NCBI GenBank assembly: GCA_023405705.1
Contig: JAEXXR010000389.1
Span: forward strand, 1-11,526
Reading direction: 5' to 3'
Length of the DNA stretch: 11,526 nt
Source of the DNA: Actinomycetes bacterium
Lineage (GTDB): Bacteria; Actinomycetota; Thermoleophilia; Solirubrobacterales; Solirubrobacteraceae
Shown here: piece by piece, positions 1 to 6,535 of the stretch
How positions within the stretch are numbered: position 1 is the first letter of the stretch
Layout: every line of letters starts with the position of its first letter
Made by a program: the position numbers and the translations under genes
Notes under the pieces: model-generated
Database searches by the model: none
The model's input: the letters and a program-made list of their open reading frames with translations, nothing else
What the model was told of the DNA's origin: nothing

Positions 1-79
1 CTAGCGCGCGCGGGCCGCCGGGGGGGGGGGGCGCGACCGCCGCGACCGTGCCCAGCCCCTGCACGAGTCCCGTGAACAT
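1..79 (-). CDS. ribE: Riboflavin synthase alpha chain, N-terminal fragment
   Basis: Only the first 26 codons are inside the window; the rest lies beyond the left edge. Read on the minus strand from the ATG at 79-77 it gives MFTGLVQGLGTVAAVA followed by PPPPGGPRAL. The opening MFTG(I/L)V-x(4)-G-x-V is the hallmark start of riboflavin synthase, which dismutates two 6,7-dimethyl-8-ribityllumazines to riboflavin plus the pyrimidine substrate in the cytosol. The start lies 8 bases after the ribD stop, with a purine-rich GAAGGG just upstream, so translation is probably coupled to ribD. Codons 17-20 are four consecutive CCC codons formed by a 12-base homopolymer, an odd run so near the start. The frame stays open to the edge. 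The fragment is too short to judge the two lumazine-binding repeats, but the start motif and the position after ribD make the call fairly safe. Confidence 0.85.
   Translation of the reverse strand, partial: MFTGLVQGLGTVAAVAPPPPGGPRAL
20..31. repeat. Poly-G run of 12
   Basis: Twelve consecutive G on the plus strand, read as four in-frame CCC (Pro) codons of ribE on the minus strand. A run of this length could slip during replication or be miscounted in sequencing. As given, it keeps the ribE frame open. Confidence 0.9.
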
Positions 80-87
80 CGCCCTTC

Positions 88-1209
88 TCACCACTCCTTC
101 AGGCGTGCGGAGACGAGCAGGTCCTCCCCGACGCGGTCGCAGTCCAAGGTCAATGCGCGCAGCGCCTCAGAGATCGTCTCGACGCCCTCGCCCTCCAGCG
201 GGTCGCGCGCGGTGCGGCCGCCGAGCACGAGGGGCGCGAGGAACAGCCGCAGCTCGTCGATCTCGCCGGCGTCGAGGAAGGCGCCGGCCAGGCGCGGGCC
301 GCCCTCCAGCAGGATCGAGCCGACGCCGGCCGCGCCGAGCTGGTCGAGCGCGGAGACGACGCGGGCCGGCTCGTTGGCGCCGGTCGCGACGATCACGTCG
401 GCGCCGTGCGTCTCCAGCGCGTCGGTCGCGGCGCGCGGCGCGGCGCGCGAGACGACGACCGTCAGCGGCACCTCGGAGGCGGCCTGCACCAGCTGCGAGT
501 CGAGCGGCAGGCGCGAGAGCGAGTCGAAGACGACGCGGCGCGGCTGGCGCGCGACGTCCGGTATCCGGGCCGTCAGCTGCGGGTCGTCGGCGAGCGCCGT
601 GCCGATCCCGACGGCGACGGCGTCGCACTCGGCGCGCCAGTGATGGGCCAGCTCGCGGCTGTCGGTCGAGGAGATCCACTTCGAGTCGCCCGCGCGGGTG
701 GCGACCTTGCCGTCGAGCGTCATCGCCGACTTGAACAGGACCCACGGGCGGCCGGTGCGCGCCTGCTTGCGGAACGACTGGTTCAGCAGCCGCGCGCGGG
801 CCGTCAGCTCGCCGTCGGCGACGACGACCTCGACGCCCTCGTCGCGCAGGATGCCGAGTCCCCTTCCGGCCGCCTTCTCGGTCGGGTCGTCGGAGGCGAC
901 CACGACGCGTCTGATGCCGGCCGCGAGGATGGCGTCGGTGCACGGCGGCTGCTTGCCGGTGTGGCAGCAGGGCTCCAGCGAGACGTAGATCGTCGTGTCC
1001 GAGAGGTCCTGGTCGCCGGCCGCGCGGATCGCCTCGACCTCCGCGTGCGGCTCGCCGTAGGCGGTGTGCCAGCCCTCCGAGACGACGACGCCGTCGCGCA
1101 CGATCACCGCGCCGACCATCGGGTTCGGGCTGACGCGGCCGCGGCCCCGCTGCGCCAGCTCGAGCGTGCGCGCGAGATGGAGGCGGTCGGTGTCGGTCGT
1201 GGGGGCCAT
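88..1209 (-). CDS. ribD: Bifunctional riboflavin biosynthesis deaminase/reductase RibD
   Basis: Cytosolic enzyme of 373 residues, close to the usual RibD length. It deaminates the 2,5-diamino-6-ribosylamino-pyrimidinone phosphate and then reduces the ribosyl chain with NADPH. The N-terminal deaminase (about 8-150) shows the zinc site: H55-A-E57, the proton-shuttling Glu, and P80-C81 with C90 in the family's PC-x(8)-C spacing. The NPxVGA motif is at 29-34. The C-terminal reductase (about 153-373) begins GRPWVLFKSAMTLDGK, then has KWISS, ECDAVAVGIGTALADDPQLT and the LEGGPRLAGAFL motif typical of RibD_C. The ATG at 1209 suits the family start; only weak purine-rich sequence precedes it. ribE follows 8 bases downstream. 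The GT-C gene stops 66 bases upstream on the same strand. That gap is too short for an FMN riboswitch and none is seen, so ribD may be read from an upstream promoter. Confidence 0.97.
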   Translation of the reverse strand: MAPTTDTDRLHLARTLELAQRGRGRVSPNPMVGAVIVRDGVVVSEGWHTAYGEPHAEVEAIRAAGDQDLSDTTIYVSLEPCCHTGKQPPCTDAILAAGIRRVVVASDDPTEKAAGRGLGILRDEGVEVVVADGELTARARLLNQSFRKQARTGRPWVLFKSAMTLDGKVATRAGDSKWISSTDSRELAHHWRAECDAVAVGIGTALADDPQLTARIPDVARQPRRVVFDSLSRLPLDSQLVQAASEVPLTVVVSRAAPRAATDALETHGADVIVATGANEPARVVSALDQLGAAGVGSILLEGGPRLAGAFLDAGEIDELRLFLAPLVLGGRTARDPLEGEGVETISEALRALTLDCDRVGEDLLVSARLKEW

Positions 1210-1275
1210 GGGCTCGCTCTCAGGGTCGTCTGGCGGACGGATTGCGGCGTCCCGGCTTGGAGGATACGCAGGCGC

Positions 1276-3012
1276 TCACGAACAGCCCCCGCCCGACAAC
1301 CTGTAGATCACGATCTCCGGGCCGGGCCGCTCGTAGGCCAGCGGGTAGTAGTCGAAGGCCCAGTCGAAGTTGAACTCCGGCGGCGTCGCGCCGTCCCTGT
1401 AGGGGCTGAAGCGGACGACCTCCTCGCCGCGCCGCGCCAGCTCGTCGTAGTAGGCGATCGCCTGCGGCACCTCCTCGGGCTCGGCGAGCGCGCGGTCGCG
1501 CTGGTGGGAGCCGATCACGACCCAGCAGAAGCCCTCCTGCTCGTAGCGGTCGATCAGCTCCGGGCGCAGTATCCGCTCGTACTTGTCGACCTTGACGTAG
1601 CGCGGCTTCGGCACCGGTCTGCCGAAGTCGTCGACGTCGGCGCGGCTCGTGTCCCACAGCTCCCAGCGCTTGCCGGTCGGCGTCGCCGGGTCGGCGCGGT
1701 TGGGGTCCTCGGTCCAGCGGGCCGGCACGATCGGCTCCAGCATCATCTTCGTCCCGGGCGGGATGTTCTCGACCATCCAGTCGTGCGCGAGGCCGCGCGT
1801 GTCGGGCCGCGACAGCACGCGGTCGTTGTGGACGGCGTGGACGGCGCTCTGGCCCAGCAGCGCGACGACCGCGACGGCGACCGCCGCGGTGGCGGCCTTC
1901 GGCCAGCGTCTGCCCGCCGCGTCGGCCAGCCACAGCGCGCCGTAGGCGGCGAGCGCGATCACGATCGGGAAGAGCGGCAGCGCCCAGCGGCCGAAGTAGC
2001 GGTCCTGCGTGCCCATGTAGAGCAGGTAGACGACGATCGTCGGCAGCAGCACGAGCGCCGCTGCGCGCTCCTTCGCGATCAGCCGCCCGGCGCCGACGAG
2101 CGCCAGCAGCGACGGGACCCAGCCGATCCCCCAGGTGAAGGTCCAGAGGTAGTAGAGGACGCCGTTGTCCTGCGTCAGGCCGAGCTTCGCCAGCTCGTCG
2201 CCGCCGGCCAGCTCGCGCTGTCTGGAGATGCCGGCGCGGAACTCGGAGAAGCTCAGCAGCGCGTGCGGGTTGGCGACCAGGAAGCCGGCGCCGGTCGCCA
2301 TGCCGGCGAGCGCGACGGCGGCGAGCAGGTGGGCGAAGCCGGCGCGCTCCTCGCGCGTGCGGATCGCGATCGCCGTCAACAGCGGCAGCAGCACGATCCC
2401 GGCCGTGTACTTGGTGCCGGCGGCGAGGCCGACCGCGACGCCGCCGGCCAGCAGCCACCAAATCCCGCCGCCGCGGCCGCTGCCGCGCACGATCGCCGCC
2501 GCGCAGACGAGCGCGAGCGTCGCCGGCGCCATCGCCGGGACGTCGTTGAGCGCCAGGTGCGAGTAGAAGACCGGCAGGAAGGCGACCGCCGCCAGCGCCG
2601 CGGCGACGAGGCCGACGCGGCGGTCGAGCAGGCGGCTGCCGAGCAGGTAGGTCAGCCAGACCGAGACCGTGCCGAGCAGCGCGACCGTGACGCGCGCGAT
2701 CAGGAAGACCTTGCCGGGATCGTCGACGTAGGCCTGCGCGACCGCCTCGCGGCCGCCGAACCAGACGGCGTAGACGGCGTAGAGCAGCTCGGTGTAGCCG
2801 GGCGGGTTGAGGAAGTAGCGGGGGTTGAAGCCGTGGCCGAAGAACCCGATCGCGACCGGGACGAAATGGCCTTCCTCATCGATGTTGTAGGAGAACGGCA
2901 GGCCGTGGCCGATGCCCCACAGCCGCAGCCCGAACGCGCCCAGAAGGACGATCGAGAGGGCGGCCGCCGTACGATCGAGCCGCGGCGTGAGGCGGCGTGC
3001 GTGGCGTTCCAT
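1276..3012 (-). CDS. Membrane GT-C glycosyltransferase, GT39/ArnT-like (PMT_2 family)
   Basis: A 578-residue integral membrane protein. It starts with a short basic cytoplasmic stretch and a membrane helix (about 15-36). The first outer loop has the acidic motif N43-I-D45-E46-E47-G-H, the position of the catalytic Asp in GT-C enzymes that use polyprenyl-phosphate sugars. About ten further hydrophobic segments follow to around residue 390, with TKYTAG and TQDRYFGRWALPLFP loops typical of the family. A soluble domain of about 190 residues then closes the protein (DTRGLAHDWMVENIPPGTK onward), probably outside the membrane. By family knowledge it should transfer a sugar from a lipid-phosphate donor to a lipid, glycan or protein acceptor; the acceptor cannot be read from sequence. 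An AAAGGA ribosome site lies 4 bases before the ATG. It is divergent from a GT2 gene likely to make such a donor. ArnT and protein O-mannosyltransferase are both too specific to claim. Confidence 0.85.
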   Translation of the reverse strand: MERHARRLTPRLDRTAAALSIVLLGAFGLRLWGIGHGLPFSYNIDEEGHFVPVAIGFFGHGFNPRYFLNPPGYTELLYAVYAVWFGGREAVAQAYVDDPGKVFLIARVTVALLGTVSVWLTYLLGSRLLDRRVGLVAAALAAVAFLPVFYSHLALNDVPAMAPATLALVCAAAIVRGSGRGGGIWWLLAGGVAVGLAAGTKYTAGIVLLPLLTAIAIRTREERAGFAHLLAAVALAGMATGAGFLVANPHALLSFSEFRAGISRQRELAGGDELAKLGLTQDNGVLYYLWTFTWGIGWVPSLLALVGAGRLIAKERAAALVLLPTIVVYLLYMGTQDRYFGRWALPLFPIVIALAAYGALWLADAAGRRWPKAATAAVAVAVVALLGQSAVHAVHNDRVLSRPDTRGLAHDWMVENIPPGTKMMLEPIVPARWTEDPNRADPATPTGKRWELWDTSRADVDDFGRPVPKPRYVKVDKYERILRPELIDRYEQEGFCWVVIGSHQRDRALAEPEEVPQAIAYYDELARRGEEVVRFSPYRDGATPPEFNFDWAFDYYPLAYERPGPEIVIYRLSGGGCS

Positions 3013-3016
3013 CCGG

Positions 3017-3022
3017 TCCTTT
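3017..3022 (-). promoter_or_regulatory. Ribosome binding site of the GT-C gene
   Basis: Reads AAAGGA on the minus strand, 4 bases before the ATG at 3012-3010. It supports this start over any upstream one. The spacing is slightly short. Confidence 0.6.
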
Positions 3023-3039
3023 GGGATACTGCGGCGCGA

Positions 3040-3067
3040 GTCTACGGCACCGGCCGACGGTCTACGG
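3040..3067. repeat. Direct repeat GTCTACGG, period 20
   Basis: GTCTACGG occurs at 3040-3047 and again at 3060-3067 in the 138-base spacer between the divergent GT-C and GT2 genes. A 20-base period puts both copies on nearly the same face of the helix, as expected for a regulator binding as a dimer. The second copy contains TACGGT, which fits a loose TAnnnT -10 element on the plus strand, but I see no good -35. Operator function is inferred. Confidence 0.4.
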
Positions 3068-3090
3068 TGGAGCGCCGAGACCCCGCGCAG

Positions 3091-3111
3091 GCGCCGCCAC
3101 CGAGGCGGCGC
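3091..3111 (+). promoter_or_regulatory. Leader hairpin upstream of the GT2 gene
   Basis: GCGCCGCC, a 5-base loop ACCGA, then GGCGGCGC: a perfect 8-bp all-GC stem ending 39 bases before the GT2 ATG. It probably sits in the 5' leader of the GT2 operon. It could be an attenuator, an mRNA-stabilising structure or an operator dyad. No U-tract follows, so it is not a classical terminator. Confidence 0.4.
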
Positions 3112-3150
3112 AGAGAGCGGTCACGCGCCCCGTCCGACCAGGCATCCCCC

Positions 3151-4200
3151 ATGAAGCTGATCATCCAGATCCCCTGTTTCAACGAGGAGCAGCAGCTCCC
3201 GGCGACGCTCAGAGACCTCCCGAGAGAGGTCGAGGGCTTCGACACGGTCGAGTGGCTGATAATCGACGACGGCTCGTCCGATCGCACGATCGAGGTCGCC
3301 CGCGAAGGCGGCGTCGACCACATCGTCAAGCTGACGAACAACAAGGGCCTGGCGGCCGGGTTCCAGGCCGGCCTCGACGCCGCCCTCAAGCTCGGCGCCG
3401 ACGTGATCGTCAACACCGACGCCGACAACCAGTACAACGGCGCCGACATCCCGAAGCTGGTCGTCCCGATCGTCACCGGCAGGGCCGACATGGTCGTCGG
3501 CGACCGCCAGGTCGAGACGATCGCCCACTTCTCGCCGCTGAAGGTCTCGCTGCAGAAGCTCGGCTCGTGGGTCGTCCGGCAGGCCTCCTCGACGAACGTC
3601 CCGGACACGACCTCCGGCTTCCGCGCCTACAACCGCGAGGCCGCGCTGCAGCTGGTCGTCGTCTCGAAGTTCACGTACACGCTCGAGACGATCATCCAGG
3701 CCGGCAAGCAGCTGGTCGCCGTCGACGACGTGCCGATCCGCACGAACGAGAAGACGCGCGAGTCGCGGCTGTTCCCGTCGATGGGCGCCTACGTGCGGCG
3801 CAACTCGATCTCGATCTTCCGGATCTACTCCCAGTACGAGCCGCTGCGCGTCTTCTGGACCGCCGGCGCGGTCATCGGGCTCGTCGCCGCCGCCGTCTGG
3901 ATCCGCTTCCTCGTCTTCTGGCTCCAGGGTGAGGGCGCCGGCCACGTCCAGTCGCTGATCCTCGGTGCGATGCTGTTCACCGGCGCGATGCTGCTGTTCG
4001 CGCTCGGCGTGATCGGCGACCTGCTCGCGGCGCAGCGGACGCTGTCGCAACGCACCTTCGAGCGCGTGCGGCGGATCGAGCTGGCGCTCGGCATCCCGCC
4101 CTCCCACTACGAGCCGGGCGCGCCGGCCGCCGGCGACGACGCCACCGCCGCCGACGGCTCCGACGCGAACGACGACCGAAAGAAGGCAGTCGAGGTATGA
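3151..4200 (+). CDS. GT2 polyprenyl-phosphate sugar synthase-like (DPM1/ArnC/GtrB type)
   Basis: A 349-residue enzyme with a cytosolic GT-A domain (about 1-220) opening MKLIIQIPCFNEEQQLP, a classic family 2 start that fixes the ATG at 3151. Nucleotide-sugar binding residues are visible: IIDDGSSD (37-44) and the metal-binding D90-A-D92 in NTDADNQY. TSGFRAYNREAA and the later NEKTRESRL segment match the dolichol-phosphate mannose synthase/ArnC branch. Two membrane helices follow (about 234-256 and 269-294), the layout of GtrB/ArnC enzymes. An acidic Ala/Asp-rich tail (about 310-349) ends the protein. It likely transfers a sugar from a nucleotide donor to a polyprenyl phosphate on the inner face, giving the donor used by GT-C enzymes such as its divergent neighbour. 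The sugar is unknown. No good ribosome site precedes the ATG. The stop overlaps the methyltransferase start by four bases (ATGA), so the two are coupled. Confidence 0.88.
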   Translation: MKLIIQIPCFNEEQQLPATLRDLPREVEGFDTVEWLIIDDGSSDRTIEVAREGGVDHIVKLTNNKGLAAGFQAGLDAALKLGADVIVNTDADNQYNGADIPKLVVPIVTGRADMVVGDRQVETIAHFSPLKVSLQKLGSWVVRQASSTNVPDTTSGFRAYNREAALQLVVVSKFTYTLETIIQAGKQLVAVDDVPIRTNEKTRESRLFPSMGAYVRRNSISIFRIYSQYEPLRVFWTAGAVIGLVAAAVWIRFLVFWLQGEGAGHVQSLILGAMLFTGAMLLFALGVIGDLLAAQRTLSQRTFERVRRIELALGIPPSHYEPGAPAAGDDATAADGSDANDDRKKAVEV

Positions 4201-4832
4201 GCAGCACGAGCGCGGCCGCACAGGCTGCCGAAGAGGTCCCGACCGGCAACACGTACGACAAGTACGGGTCGACCAACCCGGTCGTCCGCCGGCTGATGTC
4301 CAACTTCGAGCGCACGCTCGGCGAGCTGTTCACGCAGGCCGCCCCCAGCTCGGTGCTCGACGTCGGCTGCGGCGAGGGCGTGCTCACGCACAAGTGGGCG
4401 CTGGCGCTCGGCGACAAGCGGATCGTCGGGATCGACCTCGACGACCCGAAGCTGCTCGCCGAGCAGGCGACCCGCCAGGCGCCGAACCTCGAGTATCGCG
4501 TGATGAAGGCGGAGAACATGCCGTTCTCCGACGACGAGTTCGGCCTCGCGAGCGCGATCGAGGTGCTCGAGCACGTCCCCGACCCGGCGCACACGGTCGC
4601 CGAGATGGCGCGCGTCGCCAAGGATCACCTGCTCGTCTCGGTCCCGCGCGAGCCGCTCTGGCGCGGGTTGAACATGGCCCGCGGCTCCTACCTCAAGGAC
4701 CTCGGCAACACGCCCGGCCACGTCAACCACTGGTCGAAGCGCTCGTTCGTGAAGCTGCTGTCGCAGCACGGCGAGGTCGTCGAGGCCCGCTCGCCGTTCC
4801 CGTGGACGATGCTGCTCGTCAGACTGCGGTAA
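4197..4832 (+). CDS. Class I SAM-dependent methyltransferase (Methyltransf_11 type)
   Basis: A 211-residue soluble protein with a Rossmann-type SAM site: motif I VLDVGCGEG (53-61), the acidic residue at the end of strand 2 in GIDLDD (D80) that would bind the ribose of SAM, the ENMPFSDDEF segment, and AIEVLEHVPDP near 120-130 as post-motif IV. The C-terminal part holds HVNHWSKRSFVKLL, a segment typical of methyltransferases in glycan and lipid clusters. The N-terminal YDKYGSTNP stretch probably shapes the acceptor site. The start overlaps the GT2 stop by four bases, and the flippase follows after 24 bases, so all three should be on one transcript. By context it could methylate the lipid-linked sugar or the lipid itself before export, but the acceptor cannot be deduced. 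No signal peptide or membrane segment is seen. Length and motifs are complete. Confidence 0.9.
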   Translation: MSSTSAAAQAAEEVPTGNTYDKYGSTNPVVRRLMSNFERTLGELFTQAAPSSVLDVGCGEGVLTHKWALALGDKRIVGIDLDDPKLLAEQATRQAPNLEYRVMKAENMPFSDDEFGLASAIEVLEHVPDPAHTVAEMARVAKDHLLVSVPREPLWRGLNMARGSYLKDLGNTPGHVNHWSKRSFVKLLSQHGEVVEARSPFPWTMLLVRLR

Positions 4833-4856
4833 CGGCCATCTCGCGCCGCCGTCGTC

Positions 4857-6242
4857 GTGGCTGACAAGGACGCAGTGAGCGACGTGGGCGCGAGCCCACG
4901 AGCGAGCGAGGACACCGTCAGGCGCGACGATGGCAAGCGAAATCGGGGGCGGCTGCTGCTCACGGTCGGAATCGCGTCGACCGGCCTGCTCTCCTTCGCC
5001 TACCTGGCGCTCGCCAGCCGCGAGCTGAGCGCGGTCGACTACGGGCACGTCTCGCTGCTGTGGTCGATCACGTTCGTGATCCTGTCGGTGCTCTACCGGC
5101 CGGTCGAGCAGCTGCTGTCGCGCACGATCGCCGACCGCCGCGCGCGCGGCCTGAGCGGCCATCCGCTGCGCGTCCCGGCGCTGATCCAGGCCGGCTTCGC
5201 GCTGTTCTTCCTCGCGATCGCGCTGCCGCTGCGCACGACGATCGAGGACGAGCTGTTCGGCGGCTCGGCGGCGCTCTACTGGATCCTCGTCGTGTCGGTG
5301 GTCGCGTACGCCGGCTCGTACTTCGCGCGCGGCTGGCTGGCCGGCCACGAGCGCCTGGCCGGCTACGGCGGGCTGGTGCTGCTGGAGTCCACGTCGCGCG
5401 TGCTGTTCGCGGTCGCGGCGGTCGTCGGGATCACCTCAGGGCAGACGGCGATCGCGCTCGGCATCGCGGTCGCGCCGTTCGTCTCGATGGTCGTCGTGCC
5501 GTTCGCGCTCGGGCGACTGGCGCGCGGCGGGAGAGATCCGCTGCCGGGCGCGAGCGAGATCGCCGTGATCGACGCGGCCGGCGAGGGCCCGGCCCACGCG
5601 GAGATCGAGGAGGCCGCGCAGGACCTGTCGCTCAGACGCGGCGGCGGCTTCGCGATCGGCGTCTTCCTGATCATGCTCTCCGAGCAGACGCTGATGAACG
5701 CCGCGGTGCTGATCGTCGAGCACGACAGCGGTCCCGCGCTTGCCGGCTTCGTCTTCAACGTGCTGCTGATCGTGCGCGCGCCGCTGCAGCTGTTCCAGGC
5801 GGTCCAGACGTCGATCCTCCCCCACCTGACCGGGCTGGAGGCGAGAGAGGACGCCGGCGAGTTCGCGCGCGCGATCCGCGTCACGGTGCTCGCGATCGCC
5901 GCCTTCGCCGGCGCCTGCGCGCTCGGCCTGCTGGCGATCGGCCCGTGGGTGATGGAGACCGTCCTCGGCGACAAGGGCTTCTCCTACGAGCGCGGCGGCC
6001 TCGCGCTGGTCGCGATCGGGATGGGCTTCCACCTCGTCGCCGGCACCTTCAACCAGGCCGCGCTCGCCCGCGGCCGCGCCCAGCTCGCCGCCGTCGCCTG
6101 GCTGGTCTCGGCGGCGCTGTTCGTCGCCTGGGTCGCCTCCGACGTCGTCGCCGACGCCGTCCTGCGCGTCGAGATCGGCTACTGCGGCGCCGCCTTCATC
6201 CTCAGCTGCCTGCTCTACGCCCTCTACCGCCGGCCGGCGTAG
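4857..6242 (+). CDS. MOP-superfamily polysaccharide/lipid flippase (Wzx/MATE-like)
   Basis: A 461-residue membrane protein with a charged N-terminal tail of about 30 residues, then about 12 hydrophobic segments in two groups of six (roughly 33-217 and 263-457). A hydrophilic linker (about 218-262) rich in Gly, Ala and Glu joins them. This 6+6 layout and the early helix with LASRELSAVDYGHVSLLWS resemble Wzx-type O-unit and lipid flippases. The likely job is moving a lipid-linked glycan made by the upstream enzymes across the cytoplasmic membrane. The start is uncertain. The GTG at 4857 has no ribosome site. An in-frame GTG at 4875 is preceded by AAGGA at 4866-4870, with only 4 bases between, and may be the true start, giving a protein 6 residues shorter. 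It is the last gene of the plus-strand operon; the TAG is followed closely by a hairpin. Substrate is unknown. Confidence 0.83.
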   Translation: MADKDAVSDVGASPRASEDTVRRDDGKRNRGRLLLTVGIASTGLLSFAYLALASRELSAVDYGHVSLLWSITFVILSVLYRPVEQLLSRTIADRRARGLSGHPLRVPALIQAGFALFFLAIALPLRTTIEDELFGGSAALYWILVVSVVAYAGSYFARGWLAGHERLAGYGGLVLLESTSRVLFAVAAVVGITSGQTAIALGIAVAPFVSMVVVPFALGRLARGGRDPLPGASEIAVIDAAGEGPAHAEIEEAAQDLSLRRGGGFAIGVFLIMLSEQTLMNAAVLIVEHDSGPALAGFVFNVLLIVRAPLQLFQAVQTSILPHLTGLEAREDAGEFARAIRVTVLAIAAFAGACALGLLAIGPWVMETVLGDKGFSYERGGLALVAIGMGFHLVAGTFNQAALARGRAQLAAVAWLVSAALFVAWVASDVVADAVLRVEIGYCGAAFILSCLLYALYRRPA

Positions 6243-6251
6243 CAGGCGGCG

Positions 6252-6271
6252 CGGTCCACGGTTTCGGACCG
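6252..6271 (+). terminator. Possible terminator hairpin after the flippase gene
   Basis: CGGTCC, an 8-base loop ACGGTTTC, then GGACCG: a 6-bp perfect stem beginning 9 bases after the flippase TAG. No U-tract follows. The position just behind the stop suggests 3'-end formation or mRNA protection for the plus-strand operon. It is weaker than the hairpins further on. Confidence 0.4.
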
Positions 6272-6360
6272 AGGGGCCCTCGCAGCCGCCGAACCGCCGC
6301 TTCGCTCGGCTCGCTGAGTTCAGCATTCCCACGGCGCGCGATTCGCTCCGCCAACTCGTC

Positions 6361-6369
6361 GGGGGGGGG
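6361..6369. repeat. Poly-G run of 9
   Basis: Nine consecutive G on the plus strand in the convergent gap. No gene depends on its length. Confidence 0.85.
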
Positions 6370-6448
6370 CAGCCAGGGTCTCGATCGAGGTTCGGGACTC
6401 GGACGCACGCCTTCATCGTCGCCGCCGCGGGACCAGAAGCAGGACGGC

Positions 6449-6465
6449 ACGCCCTTCAAGGGCGT
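6449..6465 (+). terminator. Second hairpin in the convergent gap
   Basis: ACGCCCT, loop TCA, AGGGCGT: a perfect 7-bp stem with a 3-base loop, about 205 bases after the flippase stop. It could stop transcripts that pass the first hairpin. There is no U-tract, so the role is inferred from structure and position. Confidence 0.35.
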
Positions 6466-6491
6466 CCGACGCGAGAGATGACCGACTCGGC

Positions 6492-6524
6492 CAGCTGACG
6501 GCGGCACAGGACCGCCGTCAGCTG
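6492..6524 (-). terminator. Strong terminator hairpin of the ABC operon, probably bidirectional
   Basis: CAGCTGACGGCGG, a 7-base loop CACAGGA, then CCGCCGTCAGCTG: a perfect 13-bp stem. It begins 11 bases after the stop of the ABC permease in the minus direction, the usual place for an intrinsic terminator, and also faces transcription coming from the flippase operon. Neither side has a T-run. U-less hairpin terminators are often seen in high-GC actinobacteria. The perfect stem and position between convergent operons make it the best terminator candidate in the window. Confidence 0.75.
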
Positions 6525-6535
6525 CGCCGGGTGGC

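Larger units (their letters stand above)
6243..6535. other. Convergent intergenic region without a convincing gene
   Basis: These 293 bases separate the convergent flippase and ABC permease genes. They hold three hairpins (6252-6271, 6449-6465, 6492-6524), a 9-G run and a stretch with lower GC than its surroundings (about 6283-6420). A minus-strand frame is open across much of it, but its only start lies inside the big hairpin, it lacks a ribosome site, its codon use is unlike the neighbours, and it runs into the flippase 3' end. I treat it as non-coding or as a relic. Confidence 0.6.

Noticed and set aside
1262..1269. TATCCT on the minus strand as a -10 box for ribD
   Set aside because: No -35-like sequence at proper spacing; chance match cannot be excluded.
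3025..3030. GATACT as a -10 box for the GT2 operon
   Set aside because: No acceptable -35 lies about 17 bases upstream, and one hexamer match in this spacer is not enough.
406..3150. Long plus-strand open frame leading into the GT2 gene
   Set aside because: It runs antisense to ribD and the GT-C gene, is made of Arg/Ala/Asp-rich low-complexity sequence typical of shadow frames in GC-rich DNA, and only the part from 3151 has GT2 motifs.
6202..6507. Minus-strand 101-codon open frame
   Set aside because: Its GTG start lies within the terminator hairpin, there is no ribosome site, and it ends antisense to the flippase. Kept only as a possible relic in the findings.
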